From the NCBI GenBank assembly GCA_017554445.1, contig JAFZIJ010000196.1, forward strand, positions 1 through 64,000: a DNA stretch of 64,000 nucleotides, read 5' to 3'. The notes below the pieces were generated by a model. That model saw only the letters and a list, made by a program, of their open reading frames with translations, was not told where the DNA came from and did no database searches. The position numbers were made by a program, and so were the translations under genes. Position 1 is the first letter of the stretch. Each line of letters opens with the position of its first letter. This document shows, one piece after another, positions 1-7,858 of the stretch. The DNA comes from Victivallales bacterium. Its GTDB lineage: Bacteria; Verrucomicrobiota; Lentisphaeria; Oligosphaerales; Oligosphaeraceae.

Positions 1-43
1 GCCGATGACGCCAAGCCGGACCGTTTTTCTTTCTTTCATATTT

Positions 44-1147
44 TTACTCAGCAATCCGGACCGCCTTCTCCTGCGCCAGCAGGCACAGTTCCGCCGCCTT
101 GAAGGCATGTTCCTGCGTCATGGCGTTTTCCGTACGGTTGAGGCAGTCCAAGATGAACTGGCCGAAGAACTTGCAACCGACGGTGTTCCGTGCGTCAATG
201 CGGACTTCCTGCTTGTTGTCGAAGAGATACAGTTGGTTGGCGCCGTTGTCGGTGGCGATATCGATGTTCTTGCGCAGTTCGATGGTGCCTTCCGTACCGA
301 GAATGATGGTCTTGCCGTCGCCCCATGAGCGGAGGCCGTCCGGCGTGAACCAATCAACGCGGAAGTAGAATGACGCGCCGTTGTCGCCTTTCAGGGAAGC
401 TTCGCCAAAATCTTCCAGTTCAGGAAATTGCGGATGCGCGAAGTTGTTGACACGCGCGAAATTGATCGTCGCGTCCTTCGCACCCGTGTATTGGAGGAAC
501 TGCTCGCATTGGTGGGAGCCGATGTCGCAGAGGATGCCGCCGTAGAGCTCCTTTTTGAAGAACCAGCCGGGGCGCGATTCTGGCTTGCCCATGCGATGCG
601 GGCCGAGGCCGATGACGCTGATGACTTTTCCGATGGCGCCTTGCGAGACGAGATCGTCCGCCAGCATGGAGCATTCGTTGCCGATGCGTTCGGAATAATA
701 GACCATGTATTTCCGGCCGGTGGCGGCGACGGTTTTGCGGGCTTCGTCAAGCTGTGCAAGAGTCGTAAATGGCGTCTTGTCCGTGAAATAGTCCTTTCCG
801 GCGTTCATGCAGCGGACGCCAAGCGGGCCGCGGTTGGAGGGCACGTCAGCGGCGGCGACGAGTTTGACGTCCGAATCGTCCAAAATTTCATCCAGAGAAC
901 GCGCGACTTTGGCGTTAGGATATTTGGCGGCAAGCTTTTGCGCTTTGGCGTCGTTTTTGTCAAAGACCCATTTGAGAGTGGCGCCAGCCTTGACGAGCGA
1001 GGCGACCATGCCGTCGATATGGCCATGTTCGAGAGCGGTGGCGGCGATGGTGAAATCGCCTGGCTTGCACACGGGCGGCGGAGGTGGCAAAAGCGTGTAT
1101 GACGAACCGTCGGATTTGCGTAGGTCAGAAAGCGAGATAAGCGGCAT
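44..1147 (-). CDS. Gfo/Idh/MocA family oxidoreductase
   Basis: A 367-residue predicted NAD(P)-dependent oxidoreductase of the Gfo/Idh/MocA superfamily, which usually oxidises or epimerises sugars and sugar derivatives. The N-terminal half is a Rossmann-like domain. Its glycine-rich loop is degenerate (ALEHGHIDG), and the usual EKP motif appears as DKTPF. The C-terminal half carries the substrate-domain pattern GGILCDIGSHQCEQFL, with the histidine expected near the active site. I chose the ATG at 1147 because it starts the conserved part and has AAGGA upstream. The frame stays open to about 1333 but has no family features there. It is transcribed away from the protease gene at 1336. The substrate cannot be read from the sequence. 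Confidence 0.85.
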   Translation of the reverse strand: MPLISLSDLRKSDGSSYTLLPPPPPVCKPGDFTIAATALEHGHIDGMVASLVKAGATLKWVFDKNDAKAQKLAAKYPNAKVARSLDEILDDSDVKLVAAADVPSNRGPLGVRCMNAGKDYFTDKTPFTTLAQLDEARKTVAATGRKYMVYYSERIGNECSMLADDLVSQGAIGKVISVIGLGPHRMGKPESRPGWFFKKELYGGILCDIGSHQCEQFLQYTGAKDATINFARVNNFAHPQFPELEDFGEASLKGDNGASFYFRVDWFTPDGLRSWGDGKTIILGTEGTIELRKNIDIATDNGANQLYLFDNKQEVRIDARNTVGCKFFGQFILDCLNRTENAMTQEHAFKAAELCLLAQEKAVRIAE

Positions 1148-1308
1148 GGTGTGTTTTCCTTTTGGTTGGGACAAGTCGTTCATATAACATAATCTGTTTT
1201 TCGCCAAAATGCAGGCAAAACGATGTGCTTTTTCATAAATCATGCCCATGGCATGAAGTTTTTGCTGGAAAATTTTTCCTTTTGCGTGATGACGGATTAC
1301 ATTAGAAG

Positions 1309-1325
1309 TTTTACTATTAGTAAAA
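1309..1325. promoter_or_regulatory. perfect 17-bp palindrome at the ribosome-binding site
   Basis: TTTTACTATTAGTAAAA has two 8-bp arms around a single T. It ends inside the AAAAGGA ribosome-binding site of the M50 protease gene that starts at 1336. It could be an operator for a dimeric repressor or an RNA hairpin that hides the ribosome-binding site. No partner regulator can be named. Confidence 0.4.
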
Positions 1326-1335
1326 GGAACCAACG

Positions 1336-1950
1336 ATGGATTTGTTCATTTTTTTACTGTTTAATGATCCGCTGAAGTACTTCTTCATCGTCGTGCTGAT
1401 GGCGTTTTCCATCTGCGTGCATGAATTCTGCCATTCATACGCGGCGTTGAAGGAAGGCGACGACACGGGCGAACGGCTTGGATTCATGACGCTGAATCCC
1501 ATGCGTGTCATGGGACCGACGTCGATCATCGCTCTTTTCCTGTTCGGCATTGCGTGGGGGCAAGTTCCGATCATCGCGTCGAACATGCGCCACAAGTGGG
1601 GAGCCGCGTGGGTGTCATTCTGCGGGCCGCTGTCCAATCTGGCGTTGGCGCTGTTGTTTTCCGTGATGGTGCGGATTTCGCGTCCGTTGCCAATCATTTT
1701 CCAGACGTTTTTCTATTGCGGAGCATACGTAAATGTCTTTCTGGCCGTATTCAACCTGCTGCCGATTCCGTCGCTGGACGGATGGGGCGTGGGTGAATAT
1801 TTCATCCCGCCGATGCGGCGTCTCACTGCGGAGCAACGCGGCGTGATTCTGCTGGTGGCGATCATCCTGCTGTGGGGAAGCACGCTGAGCCGCTTCCTTA
1901 ACCTGTTGGTGGCCAAAGTCTTGTCCCTCTATGAAATCATCATGTTCTAA
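1336..1950 (+). CDS. M50-type site-2 protease family membrane protein
   Basis: A 204-residue integral membrane zinc metalloprotease of the M50/site-2 protease type (the short, PDZ-less, YwhC-like kind). The zinc motif HEFCH is at residues 29-33 inside a hydrophobic segment. The third zinc ligand lies in the late motif NLLPIPSLDGW, with Asp148. There are about five hydrophobic segments and no PDZ domain, so its substrate recognition probably differs from RseP. The start has AAGGA upstream, overlapped by a perfect palindrome (1309-1325). The solute-binding protein gene follows 22 bp downstream and may share the transcript. The family role is regulated intramembrane proteolysis. The substrate is unknown. 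Confidence 0.85.
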   Translation: MDLFIFLLFNDPLKYFFIVVLMAFSICVHEFCHSYAALKEGDDTGERLGFMTLNPMRVMGPTSIIALFLFGIAWGQVPIIASNMRHKWGAAWVSFCGPLSNLALALLFSVMVRISRPLPIIFQTFFYCGAYVNVFLAVFNLLPIPSLDGWGVGEYFIPPMRRLTAEQRGVILLVAIILLWGSTLSRFLNLLVAKVLSLYEIIMF

Positions 1951-1972
1951 CATTCTTCAAGGATAGGAAACC

Positions 1973-3703
1973 ATGTTGAAACGCCTGTTGCTGTCATCGC
2001 TTCCATTGATTGTGATCATCGCCCTTCCGCTGATTTTCCGTAAAAGCAGCGAGAAGATCGACTTGTCGGCGGACCAGTTGGTCATCGTCTCGCCGCACAA
2101 TGAGGCGATCCGCTATGAGTTCGAACAGGGCTTCCGTGCTTATTACGAGAAACTTACGGGGCGAAAGGTCAGTATTGACTGGCGCGCCACGGGCGGCACG
2201 AGCGAGATCGCCCGCTATGTCTCCAGCGCGTATGAAGCCGTCTTCCGCGACTATTGGGTGAAAACGCTGAAGCAACCATGGAGCGACAAAGTCGCCATGG
2301 CCTTTATGAATCGCAAGATCAAACCGGACGATCCGGACTATGCGGCCCGCGAAGCCTTCCTGAAGTCCGATCTCAGTATCGGAATTGATTTATTCTTCGG
2401 TGGCGGCCAATATGATTTGAACAAGCAGGCTCAGGCCGGAACGCTGACGAAAATCGGTGCGTCCGATCCAGAAAGCGTTTTCTACAAAGGAGATCCGGAT
2501 GGCGAACTGTACAAGCTGTTGACGGATGAAGCACGCGAACGGACGTATCCGAAAACGCCAGCCGGCGCCCATCCTGCGCTCTACGATGAACTGTTCAGCG
2601 GTGAAAAGCCGAATCTCGTACAAGGGCAGGGCGGCGAGACATGGTATGACAAAGGCGACATGTACTATGGTCTATGTTTCTCATCGTTCGGTATTTGCGT
2701 GAATCTTGACCGTTTGGCGAAGCTTGGCTATGACGTTTCGACAGGCTATCCGTTGCGCACATGGCGCGATTTGGCGGATCCGCGGCTCTACAAGCAGATC
2801 GGTCTGGCCGATCCGTCGAAGAGCGGTTCCATCAATAAGTGCTTCGAAATGATCATCCAACGGCAGATGCAGGACACGTATGGATGTCTGGCGGCGGATG
2901 TGGCGGCTGGAAAAATGACGGAGAAGGACGCTGTCAACCAGTCGTGGCAGGAAGCGTTGGCTCTTGTTAAAGAAGTGGGCGGCAATGCGTTGTATTTGAC
3001 GATGTCCGCCAGTAAAGTTCCTGTTGACACAGCGAGCGGGCAGGTGGCCGCCGGCATGTGCATCGACTTCTATGGCCGTTCACAGGCGGAATGGGAGGAG
3101 TCGCACGTCGGCCGCAAGACGATGACGTATTACACGCCGGACGCCGGATCGACCGTGTCAGTCGATCCAATCGGCATGTTCCGCGGTGCGCCGAATCCAG
3201 AGCGTGCACGGTTGTTTATCCGCTATCTGTTGACGGCGGAAGGCCAGCGGCTGTGGAACCAGCGGGCGGGCACGGAAGGCGGTCCGATCAAATACACGCT
3301 CCATCGGCTGCCTGTGCGTCGGGACATGTATTCCGATGAATGCCGCAAACTCATGAGCGCACCGGATGCGGATCCCTTTGGTCTTTCTGGTTCATTTACT
3401 TACAAAGGCGCCTGGACGGGGCCGTATTTCGATTTGATCCGCACGTTGATTCGCGTCATGGTGTTGGATTGCCGTGACGAATTGCAAGCCTGTTGGAAGG
3501 CGATCATCGACGCAGGCGGACCTGAGGCCGTGCCGCAAGCGTACGCCGAATTCTGCCGTCTGCCATTCGAACATTCGGACGGCGGCGATACGGCGAAGAA
3601 GCTATGGGTGGCGGAGTCACAGACAGTGACGACGCGTGATTGGGCGATTTTCTTCCGTGATTCATACGGAAAGGCCCTGAAGCTCGCCAAGGAAGGAAAA
3701 TAG
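1973..3703 (+). CDS. extracellular solute-binding protein (ABC type), orphan
   Basis: A 576-residue exported protein. Residues 5-22 are a signal peptide or anchor (a run of L, I and V). The body resembles iron(III)-type or polyamine-type periplasmic binding proteins (family 1), beginning VIVSPHNEAIRYEFEQGF and then WRATGGTSEIARYV. It is longer than the usual 330-400 residues because of insertions and a C-terminal extension after about residue 450. No ABC permease or ATPase lies beside it. The next gene, 23 bp downstream, is an AI-2E-type permease. The partner transporter must be elsewhere, or the protein has another periplasmic role. The start has GGATAGGAAACC ahead of the ATG. The ligand is not predictable. 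Confidence 0.75.
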   Translation: MLKRLLLSSLPLIVIIALPLIFRKSSEKIDLSADQLVIVSPHNEAIRYEFEQGFRAYYEKLTGRKVSIDWRATGGTSEIARYVSSAYEAVFRDYWVKTLKQPWSDKVAMAFMNRKIKPDDPDYAAREAFLKSDLSIGIDLFFGGGQYDLNKQAQAGTLTKIGASDPESVFYKGDPDGELYKLLTDEARERTYPKTPAGAHPALYDELFSGEKPNLVQGQGGETWYDKGDMYYGLCFSSFGICVNLDRLAKLGYDVSTGYPLRTWRDLADPRLYKQIGLADPSKSGSINKCFEMIIQRQMQDTYGCLAADVAAGKMTEKDAVNQSWQEALALVKEVGGNALYLTMSASKVPVDTASGQVAAGMCIDFYGRSQAEWEESHVGRKTMTYYTPDAGSTVSVDPIGMFRGAPNPERARLFIRYLLTAEGQRLWNQRAGTEGGPIKYTLHRLPVRRDMYSDECRKLMSAPDADPFGLSGSFTYKGAWTGPYFDLIRTLIRVMVLDCRDELQACWKAIIDAGGPEAVPQAYAEFCRLPFEHSDGGDTAKKLWVAESQTVTTRDWAIFFRDSYGKALKLAKEGK

Positions 3704-3726
3704 TTATCGGAGAGGAAGATACGGAT

Positions 3727-5082
3727 ATGGACGAATCACAACAGCTAAAAGCGAAAAACATCGCGCCATATGCATTCGGTGCGCTGACTATCCTGCTTTT
3801 GTTCGGCGTCCTTTTTCTGGTGAAGGGATTCCTGCATGCGTTGATTCTGGGCATCATCGGCGCGACCATGCTGATGCCGGTCCATCGTCGCATCCTCAAG
3901 GGAATCAAGCGTTTGAACAAACGTCTTCCTAAATACTCACTGAGAAAGGATGATAAAAATGCTTCCGAGCCAGTAGGCGAATACACGAACGGCGAAAAGC
4001 GGGCGGCCGCCTTGTGCTCTGTCACGTTGGTCTTCTTCTGCGTTCTCATCCCATTGACGTTCTTCATGTTCACATTGGTCAACCAAGGCCAGAAGGCGTT
4101 GGCCGACGCGAAGACATGGCTTGCAAAAGGCCCAGATGGTCGTTCGACGCTATCGAAACATCTGGAGGAATTGGACAGCAAATACCAGATTTCGCGCCGT
4201 TGGGGGCAGTTGAACGCCTTGAACAAGGCGCTTGATTTCGGCGTACCTGAAAACAAGCAGGACGAAAAGAATCTTGATGAGACTGACGGCGACAAGCCAT
4301 CGCAGACGGCTGAAACGGATGTGGTTACCGAACAAAAGCCGCAAGTCAAGGGGGGTACCAGCATCCAGGAGCCGCCGGAAAAGACGGAACGTGTTCAAGA
4401 AACGGAACTTCAGGAGCTTGCGGGAAAGGTTGCGGTGATTCTGCAGAACTGCTTGAGTTCCATCATCCGTGCGTTGATGGGCGTGGCCAAGCAAGTCTGG
4501 ATGATGGTCGTGAACTTTTTCATCATGCTTCTTGTCATGTTCTTCGGCTTTCGCGACGGTGAATCGTTTGTGAAATATGTCCGCGACATCAGTCCGTTCA
4601 GCGACAAAGTGCAGGAGCAGATTCTGGACCGTATCAGCGAAGTGTCCCGCGCAGTGTTGTTCGGCATTCTGGGTACGGCACTTGTGCAGAGTCTCGTTGC
4701 GATGGTCATCTTCCGGATTGTGAAGATTCCCGCGTTGTTGTGGGGCAGCCTGCTGGGCATGTGTTCGTTGATTCCGTTCATCGGGACATCGTTGGTTTGG
4801 ATTCCCATCACCATCTATTTCCTGTTGATCGGGCAACCGTGGCAGGCGTTGTTCGTTGTGTTCGGCTGCGGCGGCATCGTGGCGAACGTTGATAATTTCA
4901 TGCGGCCCGCGTTCATCTGCGGCGGTCGTACAGGCATGTCCTACATCGTGCTTTTCTGCTCGCTGCTGGGCGGTTTGCAGACGTTCGGGCTGGCCGGCGT
5001 GGTCTATGGGCCGTTGATCAGCGGTCTCTGCGCGCTATGCTTGTACATTTTTGGTACTCAATATAAAAACCGCAACATGTAA
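3727..5082 (+). CDS. AI-2E family transporter (PerM/TqsA-like)
   Basis: A 451-residue polytopic membrane protein of the UPF0118/AI-2E exporter family. It has about eight hydrophobic segments, two near residues 12-45 and the rest from about 240 to the end. The family segments are recognisable at LPALLWGSLLGMCSLIPFIGTSLVWIP and AGVVYGPLISGLCALCLYI (both read in parts). Between the early and late segments lies a long charged insert (about residues 135-235, rich in K, E and T) that is larger than in typical members and probably soluble. It starts 23 bp after the binding-protein gene. Members export autoinducer-2 or act as Na+/H+ antiporters, and the sequence does not tell which. Confidence 0.8.
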   Translation: MDESQQLKAKNIAPYAFGALTILLLFGVLFLVKGFLHALILGIIGATMLMPVHRRILKGIKRLNKRLPKYSLRKDDKNASEPVGEYTNGEKRAAALCSVTLVFFCVLIPLTFFMFTLVNQGQKALADAKTWLAKGPDGRSTLSKHLEELDSKYQISRRWGQLNALNKALDFGVPENKQDEKNLDETDGDKPSQTAETDVVTEQKPQVKGGTSIQEPPEKTERVQETELQELAGKVAVILQNCLSSIIRALMGVAKQVWMMVVNFFIMLLVMFFGFRDGESFVKYVRDISPFSDKVQEQILDRISEVSRAVLFGILGTALVQSLVAMVIFRIVKIPALLWGSLLGMCSLIPFIGTSLVWIPITIYFLLIGQPWQALFVVFGCGGIVANVDNFMRPAFICGGRTGMSYIVLFCSLLGGLQTFGLAGVVYGPLISGLCALCLYIFGTQYKNRNM

Positions 5083-5144
5083 TACCGTTTCATTTCTAGA
5101 AGGATAGGCTACTAGACATCTAGAAGAAAACTGTTCTTAAGACC

Positions 5145-5786
5145 ATGGAATACACAGATTTATTCACGAAAGAAAGCTGCGATGCGATTCAGACGTTCTA
5201 CGACAGCTATGAGCCATGCCAGGCGTTGTTGCATGACTATCGTCGCATCAAGTCGAAAGTTGGCCATGTGCAGAACATTTTCTATGGCGATTCCATCACA
5301 TACGGCTGGCCGCTGAAGGAGTTCTTTCCAAACGTTAGTCTCTTGAACAGAGGCATTGGCGGCGACAACACGTCGGGCCTTTATCTTCGGATGGAGGAGG
5401 ATGTCTTCCCCTATACGCCGAAACGCGTCTTCATGTTGATCGGCATCAACGGCATCAATGCTCCGAATGAACGGTTGCTGGCTCAAATTTCCGTGCTTGC
5501 TCAGATGATGCAGAAACGCGATATCAATGTTTTTTTGTCCAGCGTTCTGCCGTTGCGCAGTCCGGACAAATGGGACCGTTTCCAATATCAAGGCAAGATT
5601 GTGGAACTGAACGGGATGCTCCATAAATGGGCGGACGCGAACGGTTGCGGTTTCATGGACTACCATTCCGCGTTGAAGGACGAAACAGGCCAGTTGGCGG
5701 CGGAATACGCGAAGCCTGACGGCACGCATGTCACGTTCGCCGCCTATGAGGTGATGTCGGAAATTGTAGCACCTTACCTATTATAA
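5145..5786 (+). CDS. SGNH/GDSL family hydrolase
   Basis: A 213-residue esterase or lipase of the SGNH superfamily. Block I is YGDSITYGW with the nucleophile Ser50. Block II is GIGGDN (residues 70-75), block III is IGINGIN (around 99-104), and block V is DGTHVT with Asp192 and His195. All four catalytic blocks are present and the length is usual for small single-domain members. There is no signal peptide, so it is likely cytoplasmic. In this kind of genome such proteins often deacylate sugars or polysaccharide fragments, which is inference. It follows the AI-2E gene by 62 bp, and repeat-rich noncoding DNA lies downstream. Confidence 0.85.
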   Translation: MEYTDLFTKESCDAIQTFYDSYEPCQALLHDYRRIKSKVGHVQNIFYGDSITYGWPLKEFFPNVSLLNRGIGGDNTSGLYLRMEEDVFPYTPKRVFMLIGINGINAPNERLLAQISVLAQMMQKRDINVFLSSVLPLRSPDKWDRFQYQGKIVELNGMLHKWADANGCGFMDYHSALKDETGQLAAEYAKPDGTHVTFAAYEVMSEIVAPYLL

Positions 5787-6195
5787 TTCATGAACCACGA
5801 AAGGCACGAAAATCACGAAAATTCAGTCCACAGAAGACACTGAACAAACAAAAAGCCTCGCCGCCGGGCCGACGATATCTTAAGAAATCAAAGGAGAAAC
5901 AAGGCGTTGCTTGCGAATGATGCAAACGTCTCCGGCGGCTCGGCGGTTGTGAAAGCGCTTCGCGCGACAGAAAAACGTGTGATAAAATCTTTGTCACAAA
6001 ACAAGAAAATGAACGATAGTAGTACGAATGCTACTTTGCGACGTTTATAGTCAATGGCATGAGATTCTGGATATTTGGAAGATAGGATAAATTCAACAGA
6101 TCCAGTTAATCCAGAAAATCCAGCCAAGCCAGTATCATGATTCTTGTATTTGCTTTAAGCTTTAAGCTTTAGGCTTTTAGCTCCGTGAAACGGTT
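5787..6195. other. 409-bp intergenic region with short tandem repeats
   Basis: No credible gene. It holds three kinds of short repeat. A 9-bp array of the form CACGAAANN occurs around 5800-5822. A second 9-bp family, CCAGNNAAN, occurs around 6102-6131 and recurs at 21608, 38870 and, inverted, at 21500. A 7-bp array of GCTTTAA occurs at 6152-6180. The small open frames here lack ribosome-binding sites and family features. Confidence 0.7.
6152..6180. repeat. 7-bp tandem array (GCTTTAA)
   Basis: About four copies of GCTTTAA or GCTTTAG, sixteen bases beyond the stop codon of the MATE gene (minus strand). Because 7 is not a multiple of 3, successive copies place TAA or TAG in all three frames. 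Compare the arrays at 9554, 9627, 21648 and 50051. Confidence 0.7.
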
Positions 6196-7605
6196 TTATT
6201 TCTCGCTGACGATGTTTCGTATCCAAATGCCGGATTTGACGAGAATTATCGAGACTAGAAATTTGCTGAAATCCGCCGCGCGGGAGATGAAATAGAACGG
6301 AAGGATCGGCAGGCTGGTCAGATTGCCGATGCACCATGTGATGGGAACGACGACCAGCCATGTATAGCCGCTGTCCATCATGAACGTCAGGAAGCTTTTG
6401 CCGCCTGCGCGGACAGTGAAATAGCTGGAATGCATGATGGCGAGCAGCGGGCTGAGGACGGCATTGATCCACATCATGCGCGTGGCCAATAGCCTGACGG
6501 TCTCCTCCGTCTTGTAAAGTTTTGGAATGTAAGGAGCTAAGACGCAAATCGGAATGGATATGACAATGCTGGTGGCGACTGACAGCGCAATCAGTTTCCA
6601 GGCAGTCTCCTTGACCGTGTCCAATTTGTTGGAGCCCAGTTCGTGTCCGATGACGACGCCTGTCGCGACACCCATGGAGAAGAATGCGCAGTTGAAGATG
6701 TTCGCGAATGTCACGGCGATGTTACAGGCGGCGATGACATGGATGCCGCGCAGCGAATAGCACTGAACGAGAAACGTCATGCCGAAAGACCAGCACATCT
6801 CATTGAACAGCAACGGTGTACCGCGCACACAAATGTCCAGGAATAGCTTTTGGGGGATGTAGAGGGAGCGATATACGCCTTCGATGAAACGGTATTTGGC
6901 GTGTTTCACATGCGTGTAGATGACGATGATGGCCATTTCCACGACGCGTGAGAGGACGGTCGCGATGGCCGCGCCCGCAGCTTCCATGCGTGGAAATCCG
7001 AATTTGCCGAAAATCAGCAGATAGTTGAAAACAAGATTCACGAGAATGGCGGTGATGCTTGCGATCATGGGAACGCGTGTCTCGCCAAGCTCGCGGAGAG
7101 CGCTGGAATACATCATGGCGAAGGCGAACGGCAAAAGTCCGAACAGCATGATTTGCAGGTATTGGCATGATATTTCGAATGTCTTCGCGATGTCTTCCGG
7201 CGAGCCTTCTCCTTTCAGAAAACAATTGATGAGCGGTTTTTCCAAGATGATGCAAATGGCGGTGGCGATCGCCGTCATCAGCATCATGATGATCAGTTTG
7301 AAACGGAAGCAGTGGCGAAGACCGTCATCGTCATGCGCTCCCGCATACTGCGTGGCGAAAATGCCCGGGCCGGAAAGTCCGCCGAAGACGCAGAGATTGA
7401 AGACGAAAAGCATATAGTTGATGATGGATACGGCCGCCATCGGAATCGTGCCGATGGCGCCGACCATCAAATTGTCCAGCATGCTCACGATGTTCGTCAC
7501 CGTGTTCTGGATGATCATCGGAATGACGATGACCGCGACCTCATGGTAGAACTCATGGTTCCCTATGAAGCGTTTTTTCAATGTATTGTGAAAATTACCG
7601 AACAT
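6196..7605 (-). CDS. MATE family multidrug/cation exporter
   Basis: A 469-residue polytopic membrane protein with about twelve hydrophobic segments in the two-fold repeat typical of MATE exporters. The first repeat begins EVAVIVIPMIIQNTVTNIVS and includes MLDNLMVGAIG. The second begins near TPLLFNEMCWSFG and includes YSLRGIHVIAACNIA. Members exchange Na+ or H+ for drugs and metabolites. The length is normal. I see no ribosome-binding site before the ATG at 7605. It stands alone, transcribed away from the NhaC gene. Confidence 0.9.
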   Translation of the reverse strand: MFGNFHNTLKKRFIGNHEFYHEVAVIVIPMIIQNTVTNIVSMLDNLMVGAIGTIPMAAVSIINYMLFVFNLCVFGGLSGPGIFATQYAGAHDDDGLRHCFRFKLIIMMLMTAIATAICIILEKPLINCFLKGEGSPEDIAKTFEISCQYLQIMLFGLLPFAFAMMYSSALRELGETRVPMIASITAILVNLVFNYLLIFGKFGFPRMEAAGAAIATVLSRVVEMAIIVIYTHVKHAKYRFIEGVYRSLYIPQKLFLDICVRGTPLLFNEMCWSFGMTFLVQCYSLRGIHVIAACNIAVTFANIFNCAFFSMGVATGVVIGHELGSNKLDTVKETAWKLIALSVATSIVISIPICVLAPYIPKLYKTEETVRLLATRMMWINAVLSPLLAIMHSSYFTVRAGGKSFLTFMMDSGYTWLVVVPITWCIGNLTSLPILPFYFISRAADFSKFLVSIILVKSGIWIRNIVSEK

Positions 7606-7716
7606 GCTTGGAGGATTTTTTGACGTGTTTTGACACTTATTATTAAGATAAATGCGAACATGTCATGTTTCAATTAATCGCCTTGAAAAAGAGTGGTATG
7701 AATCTGAATGGATTTA

Positions 7717-7744
7717 TTGATATTTCTTTGGCATACAGTATATT
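7717..7744 (+). promoter_or_regulatory. possible sigma-70 promoter for the NhaC gene
   Basis: TTGATA at 7717-7722 and TATATT at 7739-7744 are separated by 16 bp, about 115 bp upstream of the NhaC start. The surrounding sequence is AT-rich. Predicted by eye only. Confidence 0.4.
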
Positions 7745-7858
7745 TTAAGTTTTTATATGTTTTTGAGAGGTGGGTTGGACTGGCGGAATTCGTGTTTTTA
7801 AAGAGTTGTTTCTTAGTCATAATCAACCTATTACAAAAACAAAACAAGGAAAGTGCAG

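Noticed and set aside
428-1102. A 224-codon open frame on the plus strand opposite the first oxidoreductase gene
   Set aside because: Shadow of the oxidoreductase gene, which has a family-wide pattern and a good start.
5788-6127. Small minus-strand frames in the spacer after the SGNH gene
   Set aside because: They have no ribosome-binding site, no known motif and include repeat sequence.
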